DNA of 64,000 bases, taken from positions 360,111 through 424,110 of the forward strand of contig NZ_JACIEV010000003.1 of the NCBI RefSeq assembly GCF_014197105.1. Direction: 5' to 3'. Shown piece by piece: positions 1 to 8,566 of the stretch (positions are counted from its first letter, which is position 1; each line of letters opens with the position of its first letter). Source of the stretch: Sphingomonas jinjuensis. GTDB lineage: Bacteria; Pseudomonadota; Alphaproteobacteria; Sphingomonadales; Sphingomonadaceae. Made by a program: the position numbers and the translations under genes. The notes under the pieces are model-generated. The model was not told where the DNA came from, searched no databases, and saw only the letters and a program-made list of their open reading frames with translations.

Positions 1-3000
1 GCGGCGATGCGACCGGCCGGCTCGTCCCTGCGGCGTCGGTGAAGTGGCCATGGCCGTTCACCATGCGGTCGCCCGAGACGAGGACGTCCACGGGCGAGCC
101 GTCCTGGAGCAGCGAAACCAGGGGCGTCATTTCGAGATCCCGCCCCGACGCCTCGTTCTCCCCGCGCCTGTTCCGCCGGAAGGGGCCAAGCAAAGCCTTG
201 CCCGAGGCGAGCGCCGACGAGATCGTGCGCCGAACAGCCTCGATCGCGCGCTCCAGCTCAGTGGAGCGGCGCTGACCGGCGATCTCGGCTTCCGCGATGC
301 GGACGGCGTGGGCGTCGACGTGGAGCTCCACGCCGGCGGCGACCAGCGCGTCGAGCAGGCCGCAGTCTTCGAGCGCGTTGACGGCGACACCGTCGAGCAC
401 GAGCGGCCGGTCAAGGTCGATGTCCGGCTCGCCGGGCCCCTGGCCGCCCAGCAGGGAGACGCGGCCAAGCGCGTCGGCAGCCTCCTGCGCCGGGATCTCG
501 CCGCGCCTCGCCAGCGCGTTCACTACCGCGTCGGGACTCGAAAGCCTGTCGACGAACGGCGCCGGATCGCGCTCGCGCTCGCCTAGAGAGCCCGGCTCGT
601 GCAGGGGGAAGGTGTGCACCAGGCGTGCGTCGAGCGTCTCGGCGGACCGGTGAAGGTGGGCGACGTCGTCATTTCCGGCCGCTTCGTCGAGCACGCGGAG
701 CGCGCCCGAGTCGACGAGCGACTTGACTCTGATCGCCTGCTCCACGCGCGCGGGCTGCGCGCGGTGCGCCTGCTCGAGATCGTGCAGGAGCAGAGGTAGG
801 GTTCCCGCCGGGATAACGATTCCGGGGGCGTGGTCGAGCGTCTCCTGAAGCAGGCCGCAGAGCTGAAGCGCGAGGATGGCCGCCGGATCGAGGCCGATGC
901 GGGCGGCGCCTCCGAGGTCGAGCGGCGCGCGGTTGCCGGCAACAAGCGGCAGGCAGAGCCGTACGCGGGGCGGCAGGGCGACGTTCTCGGCGAGGCGTGC
1001 GAGGATCAGCTCCGAGATGGTGGTGCCGAGCGGTCGGGCGGCCAGCGTGATCGGCAGCGTGCCTGACAGGATCATGCGGTCGAGCTCGGCGGCCCTCGCC
1101 TGGCCCTCGTCCCGCATCCTGATCACCTCGCGCAGGCTGCCCTTCTGGAGCGGACCGTCGTCGCCCGAGGCGGCGATGGCGCGCCTTAGCCAGTCGCCGG
1201 CCTCGGCTCCCCAGTCGGTCCCTCGACGGACGGCGAGGGTGTAGGCCTGCACGAGGATGGATGGGTCGTCGGGCTCGCGCTCCACGGCGGCGCGTGCCAA
1301 GTCGTCGGCTATGGGGTTGCCCGCGGCGTGGGCGATGTCCGCGGCCTGCAGGAGCTGCTGCGCGTCGCGGTGCTCGCGGCGCTCGAGATCCTGCGCGACC
1401 AGGGGCGCGAGCCGGTGCCAATCGCCGCCCTCGATTTCGATGTTGATCGCCAGCTGCCTGAGGCTCGGCCGGTCCGGGGCGTCCGCGCGAAGCGCGTCGG
1501 TTGCGGTGCGCGCCTCGTCCAGGCGGCCGCCCCGGTAGAGCCGCCAGGCAGCGTGCTCGCGGAGCGCCGGCCTAGTCTCGACGACGTCGCCGAGCTCGTC
1601 GAGGAACGCGTCCAATTCGGCGTCGCTACCGGCGTTGAACAGCGCGCGGCAGGCCAGCGCGGCATCGTCCGTCCTGCGCCGCTCGCGCCAGAGCCTGATG
1701 GCGTAGTCGGCAGTGCGGTCGTCGTCCGCCTCCGCGAGCGCCTGAACCAGGAAGTGGAGCTCGGTCTCGGATCCACTCGCTTCGTAGGCGGTAAGCCGGA
1801 CCGCCACCTGATTCGCGCCCTCCTGCTCGGCAATGACGAGCTCTAGTCGGGAAGCGGGCTCGGGTCCGAGCGCCTCGGCGGCGGCGGCGAGCCTCTCGCG
1901 CGCTTCCCCGGTCCGCCCCTTGCGGGCGAGCACCTCGACCTCCAGGCCGTGCGCTATCTCAGGCGGTAGCAGCCTGGCGGCCCGCTCGCGGTGCCCGTCG
2001 ATGAGTTGGAGGATCGCGTCGCCATCGTCGCCGCGCATGGCGAGCTGGAGCGCGGTCATGAAGTGGGCGTCCGTCCAGCCGCCCAGCGCAGCCGCCCGGT
2101 CTAGCTCGGCCCGCAGGTGTCGCTCGTCGAACCTGAGGCCGTGCTCTATCGCGATCCACGCGACGTCGAGCGCGGTCGCCGGATCTGCGAGTCTTCCGAG
2201 GAGCTCGACGCGGGTTGTCTCGCGGATGCTGGCGTCCGCCGAGCCGAGCGCGAGGTAGGCCCGGGTGGCCTCCACCGTCTCCATGAACTCGGGCGCGCGC
2301 AGTCGGGGCGCCATCGCCTTCAGGGCTTCGAGGTCGGCGAGGGCGGCGGTGCGCAGCCGTTCCCCCTCCGGGTCGTCGCGCAGGTGGTTCGTCCGCGGAA
2401 ACTGGCCGGCGTTCTCGAGCATGCCCTCCCGACGACCCTCGGGCACCATCAGCGTGATCCGCAGGCGGGCGCGATGGAACAGCAGGACCGGGTTCTCGGC
2501 CACGTGTTCCCCGTCGGCGGCGTCGAGAATGGCCTCCGCGTCCTCCCATCGTCCCGCCTCGGCGAGCCAGGTCGAGACCATCGGGAGCATGAAGCCGCCG
2601 AGCGAGGTGGCCGGGGCATGGCCCGGCTGCACCTCCAGCGCGCGCTCCCGACCGTCGCGCCCGGCGATGGCCTCCAGGATCATCCCAACCGATGTCCGGT
2701 CGCTCCGCCGGTCGAGGAGCGCGATGGCGGTCGTCCAGTCCTTTCGCACCAGCGCCACCCGCGCCCGGTCGGTCGCGAGGTCGGAGGCGCCGATCGCCTC
2801 GGCCGCCGCGATGAGCTCGTCGGCCTCATCGGGCCGCTCGGCGCGGGCGAGCAGCTGCGCCGCTAGCCGCACGGCGGCGATACGGGCTTCCCGCGGTGCG
2901 GAGGCGAGATCGCCGTTGCGCGCCCTCTTCGCCAGCGCCGTCACGCGCCCGAGCCTCGCCGGGTCGTCTATCGACCTCGCGGCGGTCTCGAGTTCCACCT

Positions 3001-3643
3001 CTCGCTGGAGGTGGTCGCCGATGACGTCGACCGGCACGCGCGCCAGCGCGGCGCCTTCCGTCCTGATCAGGTTGCGCAGGATCTCGGGCTGGCCGTCCAG
3101 CCTGGCGCCCACGTCGCGCACCTGCTCCTCGATGCGGTCCGCCCTGGCGTTGGTCACCTGGATGCCGAGCCGAGCGTGGGTCGGCAGCTTGGCGTCGACG
3201 GTGAACGCGAGGAACGCCACCGCTTGATCGAACATCGCCTCGCCGTACCATTCGCCGTCGCCGGTCGCCGCGGCGTATGCAGCGGTTGCCTCCCGGCGGT
3301 CACCGCCGTCTTCGCCGGCGCCGACAACCAGTGCGAAGGCTGCCCGCTTGAGGCGCGCGCGGACGGCGGGATGCCTCAACCACTCGCGCACCGGTTCGTC
3401 GCCCAGCGCGACCGGCGGGTCGGACAGGGCGCTCTTAGCGAGCTGGACGACCCGGCTGGCGAGAGTCGCGGCGTCGCCCGTCAGCACGTCGAGCGCGGAC
3501 TCCAGCTCCCGATCGACGGTCGCCGGATCTGGCGCGTCGCCGGCCGCAGCCCCGCGAACGTGCCATTGCTCGCGTGCCGCCTTGAAGGCCGGCAAAGCGA
3601 AACCTTTCAGGCTCTTAACCGTGTTCCACGGTCCGATCGACAC
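1..3643 (-). CDS. Very large helical-repeat protein with C-terminal PIN-like nuclease domain (partial, runs off left edge)
   Basis: Reading the minus strand from a GTG at 3643 gives an open frame with no stop down to base 2, at least 1214 residues. Three consecutive in-frame TAG codons lie just upstream, so the GTG is the first possible start; GAGGA sits 9 nt before it. Most of the protein is alanine/leucine/arginine-rich helical sequence with TPR-like spacing (inferred, no exact repeat consensus checked). Near residues 1079-1115 it reads VLDGVAVNALEDCGLLDAL and ends in an AEAE acidic pair, and near residue 1188 it reads LVSGDRMVNGH. This D...E...D(R)xxN order fits a PIN-family metal-dependent RNase. 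No signal peptide or membrane segment is seen, so it is probably cytoplasmic. The natural C-terminus is outside the window. The substrate is unknown; a role in defence or stress RNA cleavage is inference only. Confidence 0.8.
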   Translation of the reverse strand, partial: MSIGPWNTVKSLKGFALPAFKAAREQWHVRGAAAGDAPDPATVDRELESALDVLTGDAATLASRVVQLAKSALSDPPVALGDEPVREWLRHPAVRARLKRAAFALVVGAGEDGGDRREATAAYAAATGDGEWYGEAMFDQAVAFLAFTVDAKLPTHARLGIQVTNARADRIEEQVRDVGARLDGQPEILRNLIRTEGAALARVPVDVIGDHLQREVELETAARSIDDPARLGRVTALAKRARNGDLASAPREARIAAVRLAAQLLARAERPDEADELIAAAEAIGASDLATDRARVALVRKDWTTAIALLDRRSDRTSVGMILEAIAGRDGRERALEVQPGHAPATSLGGFMLPMVSTWLAEAGRWEDAEAILDAADGEHVAENPVLLFHRARLRITLMVPEGRREGMLENAGQFPRTNHLRDDPEGERLRTAALADLEALKAMAPRLRAPEFMETVEATRAYLALGSADASIRETTRVELLGRLADPATALDVAWIAIEHGLRFDERHLRAELDRAAALGGWTDAHFMTALQLAMRGDDGDAILQLIDGHRERAARLLPPEIAHGLEVEVLARKGRTGEARERLAAAAEALGPEPASRLELVIAEQEGANQVAVRLTAYEASGSETELHFLVQALAEADDDRTADYAIRLWRERRRTDDAALACRALFNAGSDAELDAFLDELGDVVETRPALREHAAWRLYRGGRLDEARTATDALRADAPDRPSLRQLAINIEIEGGDWHRLAPLVAQDLERREHRDAQQLLQAADIAHAAGNPIADDLARAAVEREPDDPSILVQAYTLAVRRGTDWGAEAGDWLRRAIAASGDDGPLQKGSLREVIRMRDEGQARAAELDRMILSGTLPITLAARPLGTTISELILARLAENVALPPRVRLCLPLVAGNRAPLDLGGAARIGLDPAAILALQLCGLLQETLDHAPGIVIPAGTLPLLLHDLEQAHRAQPARVEQAIRVKSLVDSGALRVLDEAAGNDDVAHLHRSAETLDARLVHTFPLHEPGSLGERERDPAPFVDRLSSPDAVVNALARRGEIPAQEAADALGRVSLLGGQGPGEPDIDLDRPLVLDGVAVNALEDCGLLDALVAAGVELHVDAHAVRIAEAEIAGQRRSTELERAIEAVRRTISSALASGKALLGPFRRNRRGENEASGRDLEMTPLVSLLQDGSPVDVLVSGDRMVNGHGHFTDAAGTSRPVASP

Positions 3644-4158
3644 GCGTCCTGATCCTCGCTGCTACTACTACCTATCTAGGTGCGACGCGGTCCCGGTTCA
3701 CCCCCGCGCAAGCGCAATGTAGCTCATCTCTTCTCTCCTCGTCAGATATCACACGGGTCGAATTGCCGTGTGTGGCGCGCACCCTGAAGTAAGCTGCCCC
3801 GGCGTCGGCACATTGCCCGACTTCTATGCGCGCGTGGGTTTGGCGGATGCGCTGGTGAAGCACCTCGCGGTGCGGTCCAGCTTATGGTGAACTACAGCGG
3901 AGTGGGGCTCACCTCTTCGCTGAACGGACGATCGCTTCCGCAAAGCCAAAATTTTTGTCGAGAATCTGAGTGTGGGTCAGCCAGGGACGGAGAGGGCGGC
4001 GGTTCACGACCAATACGAGCCGTTCCAAAGCAGTGGCAGCAATGTCCGCTCGCTCTCGAACTTGCCATTACCGACGAATGCAACGCCAACAGAAGAGGGG
4101 TTGCAACCGCCGAACGAAAGTTTATACGTCGTTTGTCATAGATACGAAAGTGCGTCAG
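3644..4158. other. Intergenic region between two divergent genes
   Basis: This 515-base gap separates the leftward helical-repeat/PIN gene from the rightward unknown gene at 4159. Small frames here (for example 3672-3863 and 3892-4167 on the minus strand) show no recognisable protein or good ribosome site, so I do not call them. The gap holds one clear short inverted repeat (listed separately) and must contain the promoters of both flanking genes; I could not place them with confidence. Confidence 0.6.
3750..3772. repeat. 7-bp inverted repeat, possible operator
   Basis: CACACGG and CCGTGTG are separated by 9 bases, a perfect 7-bp palindrome in the divergent intergenic gap. It could be an operator for either neighbour. 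The left arm is part of a 12-base sequence, TCACACGGGTCG, that recurs in the same orientation at 8382-8393 on the far side of the block. Confidence 0.45.
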
Positions 4159-4851
4159 ATGCCGCATCGACCCCTTGTTCCGCTTGATCTGCTGACCCGC
4201 TCAGACGACGTAGAACAGCTGTTGCGGTTCTTTCAGGCGCTCGAAGAGGAGATTGTCGCGGCAACCGCTGATGCGGTCCGAACGATTCCCCAGGCGAACG
4301 TGCCGTCCGCAAAGCAGGCGCGAGGCACGTTGCGGCGTCATTTCATGGAGCGGGCGGTCCGCGCCGCCGGAGCTCGGACGGCTCTTGAAGTCGGCACCAG
4401 CTGGACCACGCCTGCAACCTGGAGCTACCCGACGGTTCGGATCGGTGCTTTCACCCTCGTCCTTGGTTTGGTTTTCAGCCGCTACAACGGCGCGCCGCGC
4501 CAACTCCGAACGCGGTCCTCTTATGTGAAGACGTTGTGCGCCCGTAACGCACCGCTCGATCCCCAAGGCGCGCTTTTCGAACCAGCGGCGGGTGCTGTGT
4601 CCACGCTTATCCCTGACGGCGCTTTCGGCGGCCTCATCGTTTCAGAACACAACGCAGCGACGCCGGAAATTCCTTCGTTTGTAGGTTTGTGGGTGCCATC
4701 GACTGACCTGAAGCAGCGCTATCACAGCTACTCGTTCGAGCAGATCATGGGGTATTTGCGCGAGAAGATCGCGGGTATGAAGAAGCCCGTTCGCAAAGCC
4801 GTACAGCGCAAGCTGCCGAAACTCAGGAAAAAGCCCGCACCCAAGAAGTGA
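4159..4851 (+). CDS. Unknown protein paired with an ImmA/IrrE regulator
   Basis: 230 residues, not recognised. I start at the ATG at 4159 rather than the longer upstream frame from 3970, because the upstream extension is low-complexity and unlike protein. The protein is mixed alpha/beta with a short hydrophobic stretch (IGAFTLVLGLVF) in the middle and a strongly basic lysine-rich tail (KLPKLRKKPAPKK) that could bind nucleic acid. It lies 34 bases before the Xre/ImmA gene on the same strand and is probably co-transcribed with it, which suggests a functional pair such as effector plus regulator/peptidase. That pairing is an inference from position; no catalytic motif is visible. Confidence 0.7.
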   Translation: MPHRPLVPLDLLTRSDDVEQLLRFFQALEEEIVAATADAVRTIPQANVPSAKQARGTLRRHFMERAVRAAGARTALEVGTSWTTPATWSYPTVRIGAFTLVLGLVFSRYNGAPRQLRTRSSYVKTLCARNAPLDPQGALFEPAAGAVSTLIPDGAFGGLIVSEHNAATPEIPSFVGLWVPSTDLKQRYHSYSFEQIMGYLREKIAGMKKPVRKAVQRKLPKLRKKPAPKK

Positions 4852-4885
4852 CGGTTGGGAAGGGTTCGTATGAACGGGATGCATC

Positions 4886-6085
4886 ATGCCCGGCGTTGAG
4901 GGATTCGTGCCAGCGCGGCTTCGCATGGCGCGCGGCGCGCGCGCACTTCGACAGAAGGAACTGGCCGAGCTGGTCGAGCGGGCCGACACGACGATCTCGA
5001 AGTGGGAGAGCGACGATCACGACCAGAAGCCCGACCCTGCCGTTCTGCCACGTCTCGCGGAGGTGCTCGGAGTCGAGGTGAGCTGGTTCTTCAAGCCGGT
5101 CGACCGAGCGAAAGGCGCTGCCTTCTTCCGCTCGATGAAGTCGGAACTGGGGCGCATGCGGGACAAGGCCGAGGCGAAGCTCGGTTTTGTCGAGGCGATC
5201 GACAATGCGTTGAGCGAGCACGTCGAACTGCCGACTGTCGATGTTCCGGACCTGATCGGCGATCGCGATTTCCGGACGCTGCGGATCGCGGACATCGAGC
5301 ATTATGCGCGCGCACTGCGCGAACATTGGTCGCTTGGCGAGGAGCCGATAGAGGACCTTCTGCTGGTGATCGAGAACGCCGGCATCGTCGTTGCCCAGGA
5401 CGAGATCGGTTCGACTAAGCTCGACGGGGTTTCGCGTTGGGCCGAGAATGGCCGACCCTACATTCTTCTAGCGCGGGATAAGAACGTCGGTGTGCGCCGC
5501 CGTTTCGATGCTGGTCACGAACTCGGGCACGTCGTCCTGCATCGCCGAGTCAGTCCTCAGAAACTGGCTGAACATTTCACGCTCATCGAAGAACAGGCCA
5601 TGGCCTTCGCCGGCGCCTTCCTGCTGCCCGAATCCTCGTTCGGCGACGACGTCTACTCGTTGTCGCTGGAGGCGCTGCTCAGCATCAAGCCCAAATGGAA
5701 AGTTGCCGTCGCCGCAATGATCAAGCGCCTGGCCGCAATGGAACGCATCACGCCCGAATACGAGCGGCGACTCTGGCAGTACTATAGCTATCGGCGCTGG
5801 CGCGGGTTTGAGCCCCTGGACGGCGAGCTGCCGGTTGAGCAGCCCCATAATCTTGCTGCGTCGATTGAAATGATCCTCGATGAGGGCATCGTCAGTCGCG
5901 CCGACCTCGTTCGAGAGATCGGACTCAGCGCTGCGGACATCGCGAATCTGAGCGGACTTTCGGAGGAATATCTGTCTCCAGTGCCGCCGAACTTGGTGCG
6001 ACTGAAACCGTCGATGCGTGTCGTTGGCGCGCGTACGGATGGGGATGCTGAAATTGTGTCATTGAGCGATCGGCGCAAACCTTGA
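4886..6085 (+). CDS. Xre-family HTH regulator fused to ImmA/IrrE metallopeptidase
   Basis: 399 residues. Residues about 9-65 form a Cro/C1-type helix-turn-helix (LRQKELAELVERADTTISKW). The central part is a DUF955/ImmA-IrrE domain with the zinc-binding HELGH motif at residues 211-215 and a following ALLLPE-like segment (AFAGAFLLPESSF) typical of the family. ImmA-type peptidases cleave or inactivate partner repressors, so proteins of this fused type usually act as stress- or prophage-linked regulators. The gene follows the unknown gene at 4159 by 34 bases. It is cytoplasmic, with no signal peptide. The target of the peptidase is unknown; autoregulation through its own HTH is likely but not shown. 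Confidence 0.9.
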   Translation: MPGVEGFVPARLRMARGARALRQKELAELVERADTTISKWESDDHDQKPDPAVLPRLAEVLGVEVSWFFKPVDRAKGAAFFRSMKSELGRMRDKAEAKLGFVEAIDNALSEHVELPTVDVPDLIGDRDFRTLRIADIEHYARALREHWSLGEEPIEDLLLVIENAGIVVAQDEIGSTKLDGVSRWAENGRPYILLARDKNVGVRRRFDAGHELGHVVLHRRVSPQKLAEHFTLIEEQAMAFAGAFLLPESSFGDDVYSLSLEALLSIKPKWKVAVAAMIKRLAAMERITPEYERRLWQYYSYRRWRGFEPLDGELPVEQPHNLAASIEMILDEGIVSRADLVREIGLSAADIANLSGLSEEYLSPVPPNLVRLKPSMRVVGARTDGDAEIVSLSDRRKP

Positions 6086-6201
6086 TTAGCTTCGCTGCAG
6101 TCGTTTGCGCCCCACACCTGGTGAAGATGCCGCGTGCGCCATGCCGGTTGGCAACCGGCCCAAGTCTCGACCCCCGGAAACGGCGCCATCGATGCCACAA
6201 G

Positions 6202-6636
6202 TCAGTTCTTGATGAGATGCGACCAAGCGACCGCCTCGTCCAGCACCGCATGCGCCTCGGCGACCAGCACCCTGTCGCGATCATATTGCCCCTCGGGCCC
6301 GCCAACGAACTTCTCGCCGTGATGATAGCTGTTGCGCACGCGGCAGACCCCCTCGATGATCAGACTGTGGACATTGGTCAGCGGCGTCGGGATTTCGGGC
6401 GACCATCGCAGGTCGGCTAGAAGGCGGCGGGGCGGTTCGCCAATCAGAGTCTTGGCGATTTCTTTGTCGATCATCGCCTTGAAGAATGCCGGCCCGAGGT
6501 CGCGGGCGAAGGCATCCCAGTCGGCCTCGGCGACGTCCCGCTTGGGGCGCAGATAGCCTGAGCGCTTCAGGCAATATTCGACGTGCGCGAAGGTTCTCGT
6601 GAAAGCGCGGGCAAGGTCGTGCGGATCAGACATCAT
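6202..6636 (-). CDS. Small HEPN-domain protein (putative RNase)
   Basis: 144 residues from the ATG at 6636. This start overlaps the stop of the upstream nuclease-like gene as ATGA, which is why I prefer it to the in-frame ATG at 6648. The helical protein carries VRNSYHHGEKF, with R101 and H105/H106 matching the Rx4-6H motif of HEPN nucleases; the RNxxHHG form is close to that of several HEPN families. HEPN proteins are typically RNases in toxin-antitoxin, abortive-infection or RNA-processing systems. Because it is translationally coupled to a PD-(D/E)xK-type protein, I infer that the two form one functional unit. It could be toxin or accessory subunit; the sequence alone does not say which. 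Confidence 0.8.
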   Translation of the reverse strand: MMSDPHDLARAFTRTFAHVEYCLKRSGYLRPKRDVAEADWDAFARDLGPAFFKAMIDKEIAKTLIGEPPRRLLADLRWSPEIPTPLTNVHSLIIEGVCRVRNSYHHGEKFVGGPEGQYDRDRVLVAEAHAVLDEAVAWSHLIKN

Positions 6637-8222
6637 GCCGCCCCCCAATTGTCTTCCTCATACTCCGGCGGCTCAGGCGCTCTTTTGGGAGGTGCCGCCT
6701 TCGAGAGTGGCGGAAGACTGCCGTCGCCCGGGGTGAAGTGATGGCTATAGGCATCGATCAACTTCTTCTCGCCGGTGTCGATACAGGTTTTCCATACGTC
6801 CTGGGGACCGCGCAGATCGATCGTGTAGCGGCTCGGCTTCAGCGCGGCCTTGGTCTTTTGGAACAGTGCGAGCATCTCATCGCTGATCGGGGCGCTGGTC
6901 CAGAACTCGAAGTGGCACGGCAGGTTCTGCCATTCGGAATGCTGGCGGATATAGGCATAGGCGACCGGGACATTGTGCTGGAGCCAGCGCTTGAAAAGGT
7001 CGTCGGGAATGATCGAGCGCGGCGTGTAGCCTTTGCATTCGATCGCGATCAGCCGCTGGTTCTGCCGCACGACCAGCACATCAATCTCGGCTTTCCCCTT
7101 GTCGGCGACCTTGAATACGCGGTTCATAGTGACCTCGCCGAGGAAGGTCCGTTTGGCGATGTCTGCGGTTATGTATTCGAACAGCGCGCCGCGGAGCTGA
7201 TTGGCCGCGCCGCCGATCTTACCGAGTGTCCGAAAGAGGTGGTCGAACTTCTCGGAATCGAAGGAGGCGTAAGCCGCCTCGGTCAGCGCACTGGTCAGCT
7301 CGCGCAGGGCTTCCGCCACTTCGGCACCAAATAGCGATTTAGGCGTGGCGGCGATGATGCCGGCCGCCCGCAAAGCGACAAAGGCATCCTTGTGGAAGCG
7401 GTCGGCGACGAGGATCTGAATGCAGGAGCCGACATTACGCAGCGCGCGAAGCGTGGCGCATTTGCGGATGAAGGGCGCGGCGCCGGCGAGTGTGATGTCC
7501 CCGGCTAGATTGACGTCGCAAACGACAAAGCCGGGCTTGGGCTCGCCCTCGCGGCTGAACCGGACGACCGCGCCGAGATAGGAGGGGGCGCTCAGGTCCC
7601 AGACGAAGGTGCCGACCTGAGGCAGCTTCTGGTCGGTGCGGGTGTTAACGAGATGGTAGCTGGCGATGCCGAGCTTCCGTAGCCAGTCGCGGACCGCCGT
7701 GAGGAGAATATCCTCGGTGATCGTGCGCGTGCGCATTTCAATGGCGCCGATCTTGTAGAATTCATCGTCTTGGACAAGTGCCACGCATTCACCGACGCCC
7801 GACACCGCGACGGTCTTGACCAGCCCGGCTTCGGTCAGTCGCTGGAGCACGGTGTCGGCGGAGAGATGCTTGAGTTGGCGGACGGGCGATCCGCAGATGA
7901 TCGGAAACTGGTGCGCCGGCACCATGCCGCGATGCTGCCTGAGAGCCGAGATTGCGTAGCCGAGGGCCGAGTTGTTGGCGATGAGGGTGGCGGCCAGCTT
8001 GTACCAGTAGGTCGGGGATCCGAACTGCTGTTCGAGATACATGAAGCGGGCGTTGCGCGGGAAGGGAATGCCGGCGAGCTTGCGGACGTTTCCACGTGCG
8101 CGCGACAGGCGCTGGCGCGCGGCTGTCGGGGAGATGCCTGCACGCTCGGCCAGCCTGGTCGCTACTTCGCTTGACAGCAAAGGCCCATAAAACTCGAGAA
8201 TGGCTTCGATCGGATCACCCAT
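6633..8222 (-). CDS. Winged-helix and PD-(D/E)xK nuclease-like protein, partner of HEPN protein
   Basis: 529 residues, start ATG 8222 with AGGG 6 nt upstream. The N-terminal part (about 1-150) looks like tandem winged-helix segments (SSEVATRLAERAGISPTAAR; then LSADTVLQRLTEAGLVKTV). The C-terminal part contains a restriction-endonuclease-like core: RGALFEY supplies a possible helix acid, then D381 in KAEIDVLVV and E395-x-K397 in IAIECKGY, the D-x(n)-ExK signature of Mrr-like or Holliday-resolvase-like nucleases. The tail is proline-rich. It is transcribed first in a two-gene unit and overlaps the HEPN gene by four bases. I do not recognise the pair as a named system. DNA cleavage and phage or plasmid defence are inferences from domains and neighbourhood. 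Confidence 0.82.
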   Translation of the reverse strand: MGDPIEAILEFYGPLLSSEVATRLAERAGISPTAARQRLSRARGNVRKLAGIPFPRNARFMYLEQQFGSPTYWYKLAATLIANNSALGYAISALRQHRGMVPAHQFPIICGSPVRQLKHLSADTVLQRLTEAGLVKTVAVSGVGECVALVQDDEFYKIGAIEMRTRTITEDILLTAVRDWLRKLGIASYHLVNTRTDQKLPQVGTFVWDLSAPSYLGAVVRFSREGEPKPGFVVCDVNLAGDITLAGAAPFIRKCATLRALRNVGSCIQILVADRFHKDAFVALRAAGIIAATPKSLFGAEVAEALRELTSALTEAAYASFDSEKFDHLFRTLGKIGGAANQLRGALFEYITADIAKRTFLGEVTMNRVFKVADKGKAEIDVLVVRQNQRLIAIECKGYTPRSIIPDDLFKRWLQHNVPVAYAYIRQHSEWQNLPCHFEFWTSAPISDEMLALFQKTKAALKPSRYTIDLRGPQDVWKTCIDTGEKKLIDAYSHHFTPGDGSLPPLSKAAPPKRAPEPPEYEEDNWGAA

Positions 8223-8566
8223 CAGCTACCCTGTGTCACACTGCGCATTTAATAACATGACTACATGTGCTCGTCTCGCTTTTTCACATCCGGGCAAAGT
8301 GTATTGAAAAGATTGGATTATTTTTGACTTCCGCCGAGGGCATGAGCGTGCTCTGTCACAGTGATCTGTCACAGTGATCTGTCACACGGGTCGTAATTCA
8401 GCCTCCGCGCGCGCCATCCTGGCGGCAGAAACGGAGGATAATGACCAAGCCTCCCGTTCGACCGCTTCGCCGAGTAGCCCGGAGCGGTCTTCTGCTCACA
8501 TGAACGGATGGCAGGTTTCGGATGCTGCATTGGGGGTGCTGAACGGCTGGAAGTGGTTCATTCGGC
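8223..8566. other. Intergenic region upstream of the nuclease-HEPN unit
   Basis: 344 bases between the nuclease start and the end of the mutasome unit. The part next to the nuclease gene is AT-richer than the surroundings and is probably its promoter. It contains four same-orientation copies of TGTCACA (listed separately). At 8402-8437 there is an imperfect long hairpin (CCTCCG...CGGAGG with an inner CGCCA/TGGCG) that may end the imuA-imuB-dnaE2 transcript. I see no convincing gene; the 66-residue frames on both strands lack protein character. Confidence 0.55.
8234..8386. repeat. Four copies of TGTCACA, three in a 13-bp tandem repeat
   Basis: CTGTCACAGTGAT occurs at 8353-8365 and 8366-8378 with a third, partial copy CTGTCACA at 8379-8386. 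A fourth TGTCACA lies at 8234-8240 inside the small palindrome GTGTCACAC, 11 bases upstream of the nuclease start codon. The arrangement looks like a repeated binding site for a regulator, possibly the winged-helix protein encoded next to it. Confidence 0.5.

Noticed and set aside
2117..3652. Several plus-strand frames of 200-320 residues
   Set aside because: All antisense to the uninterrupted minus-strand helical-repeat/PIN frame and lacking protein character.
8353..8386. Possible CRISPR array
   Set aside because: Only two and a half copies of a 13-bp unit with no spacers; this is a tandem repeat or operator array.
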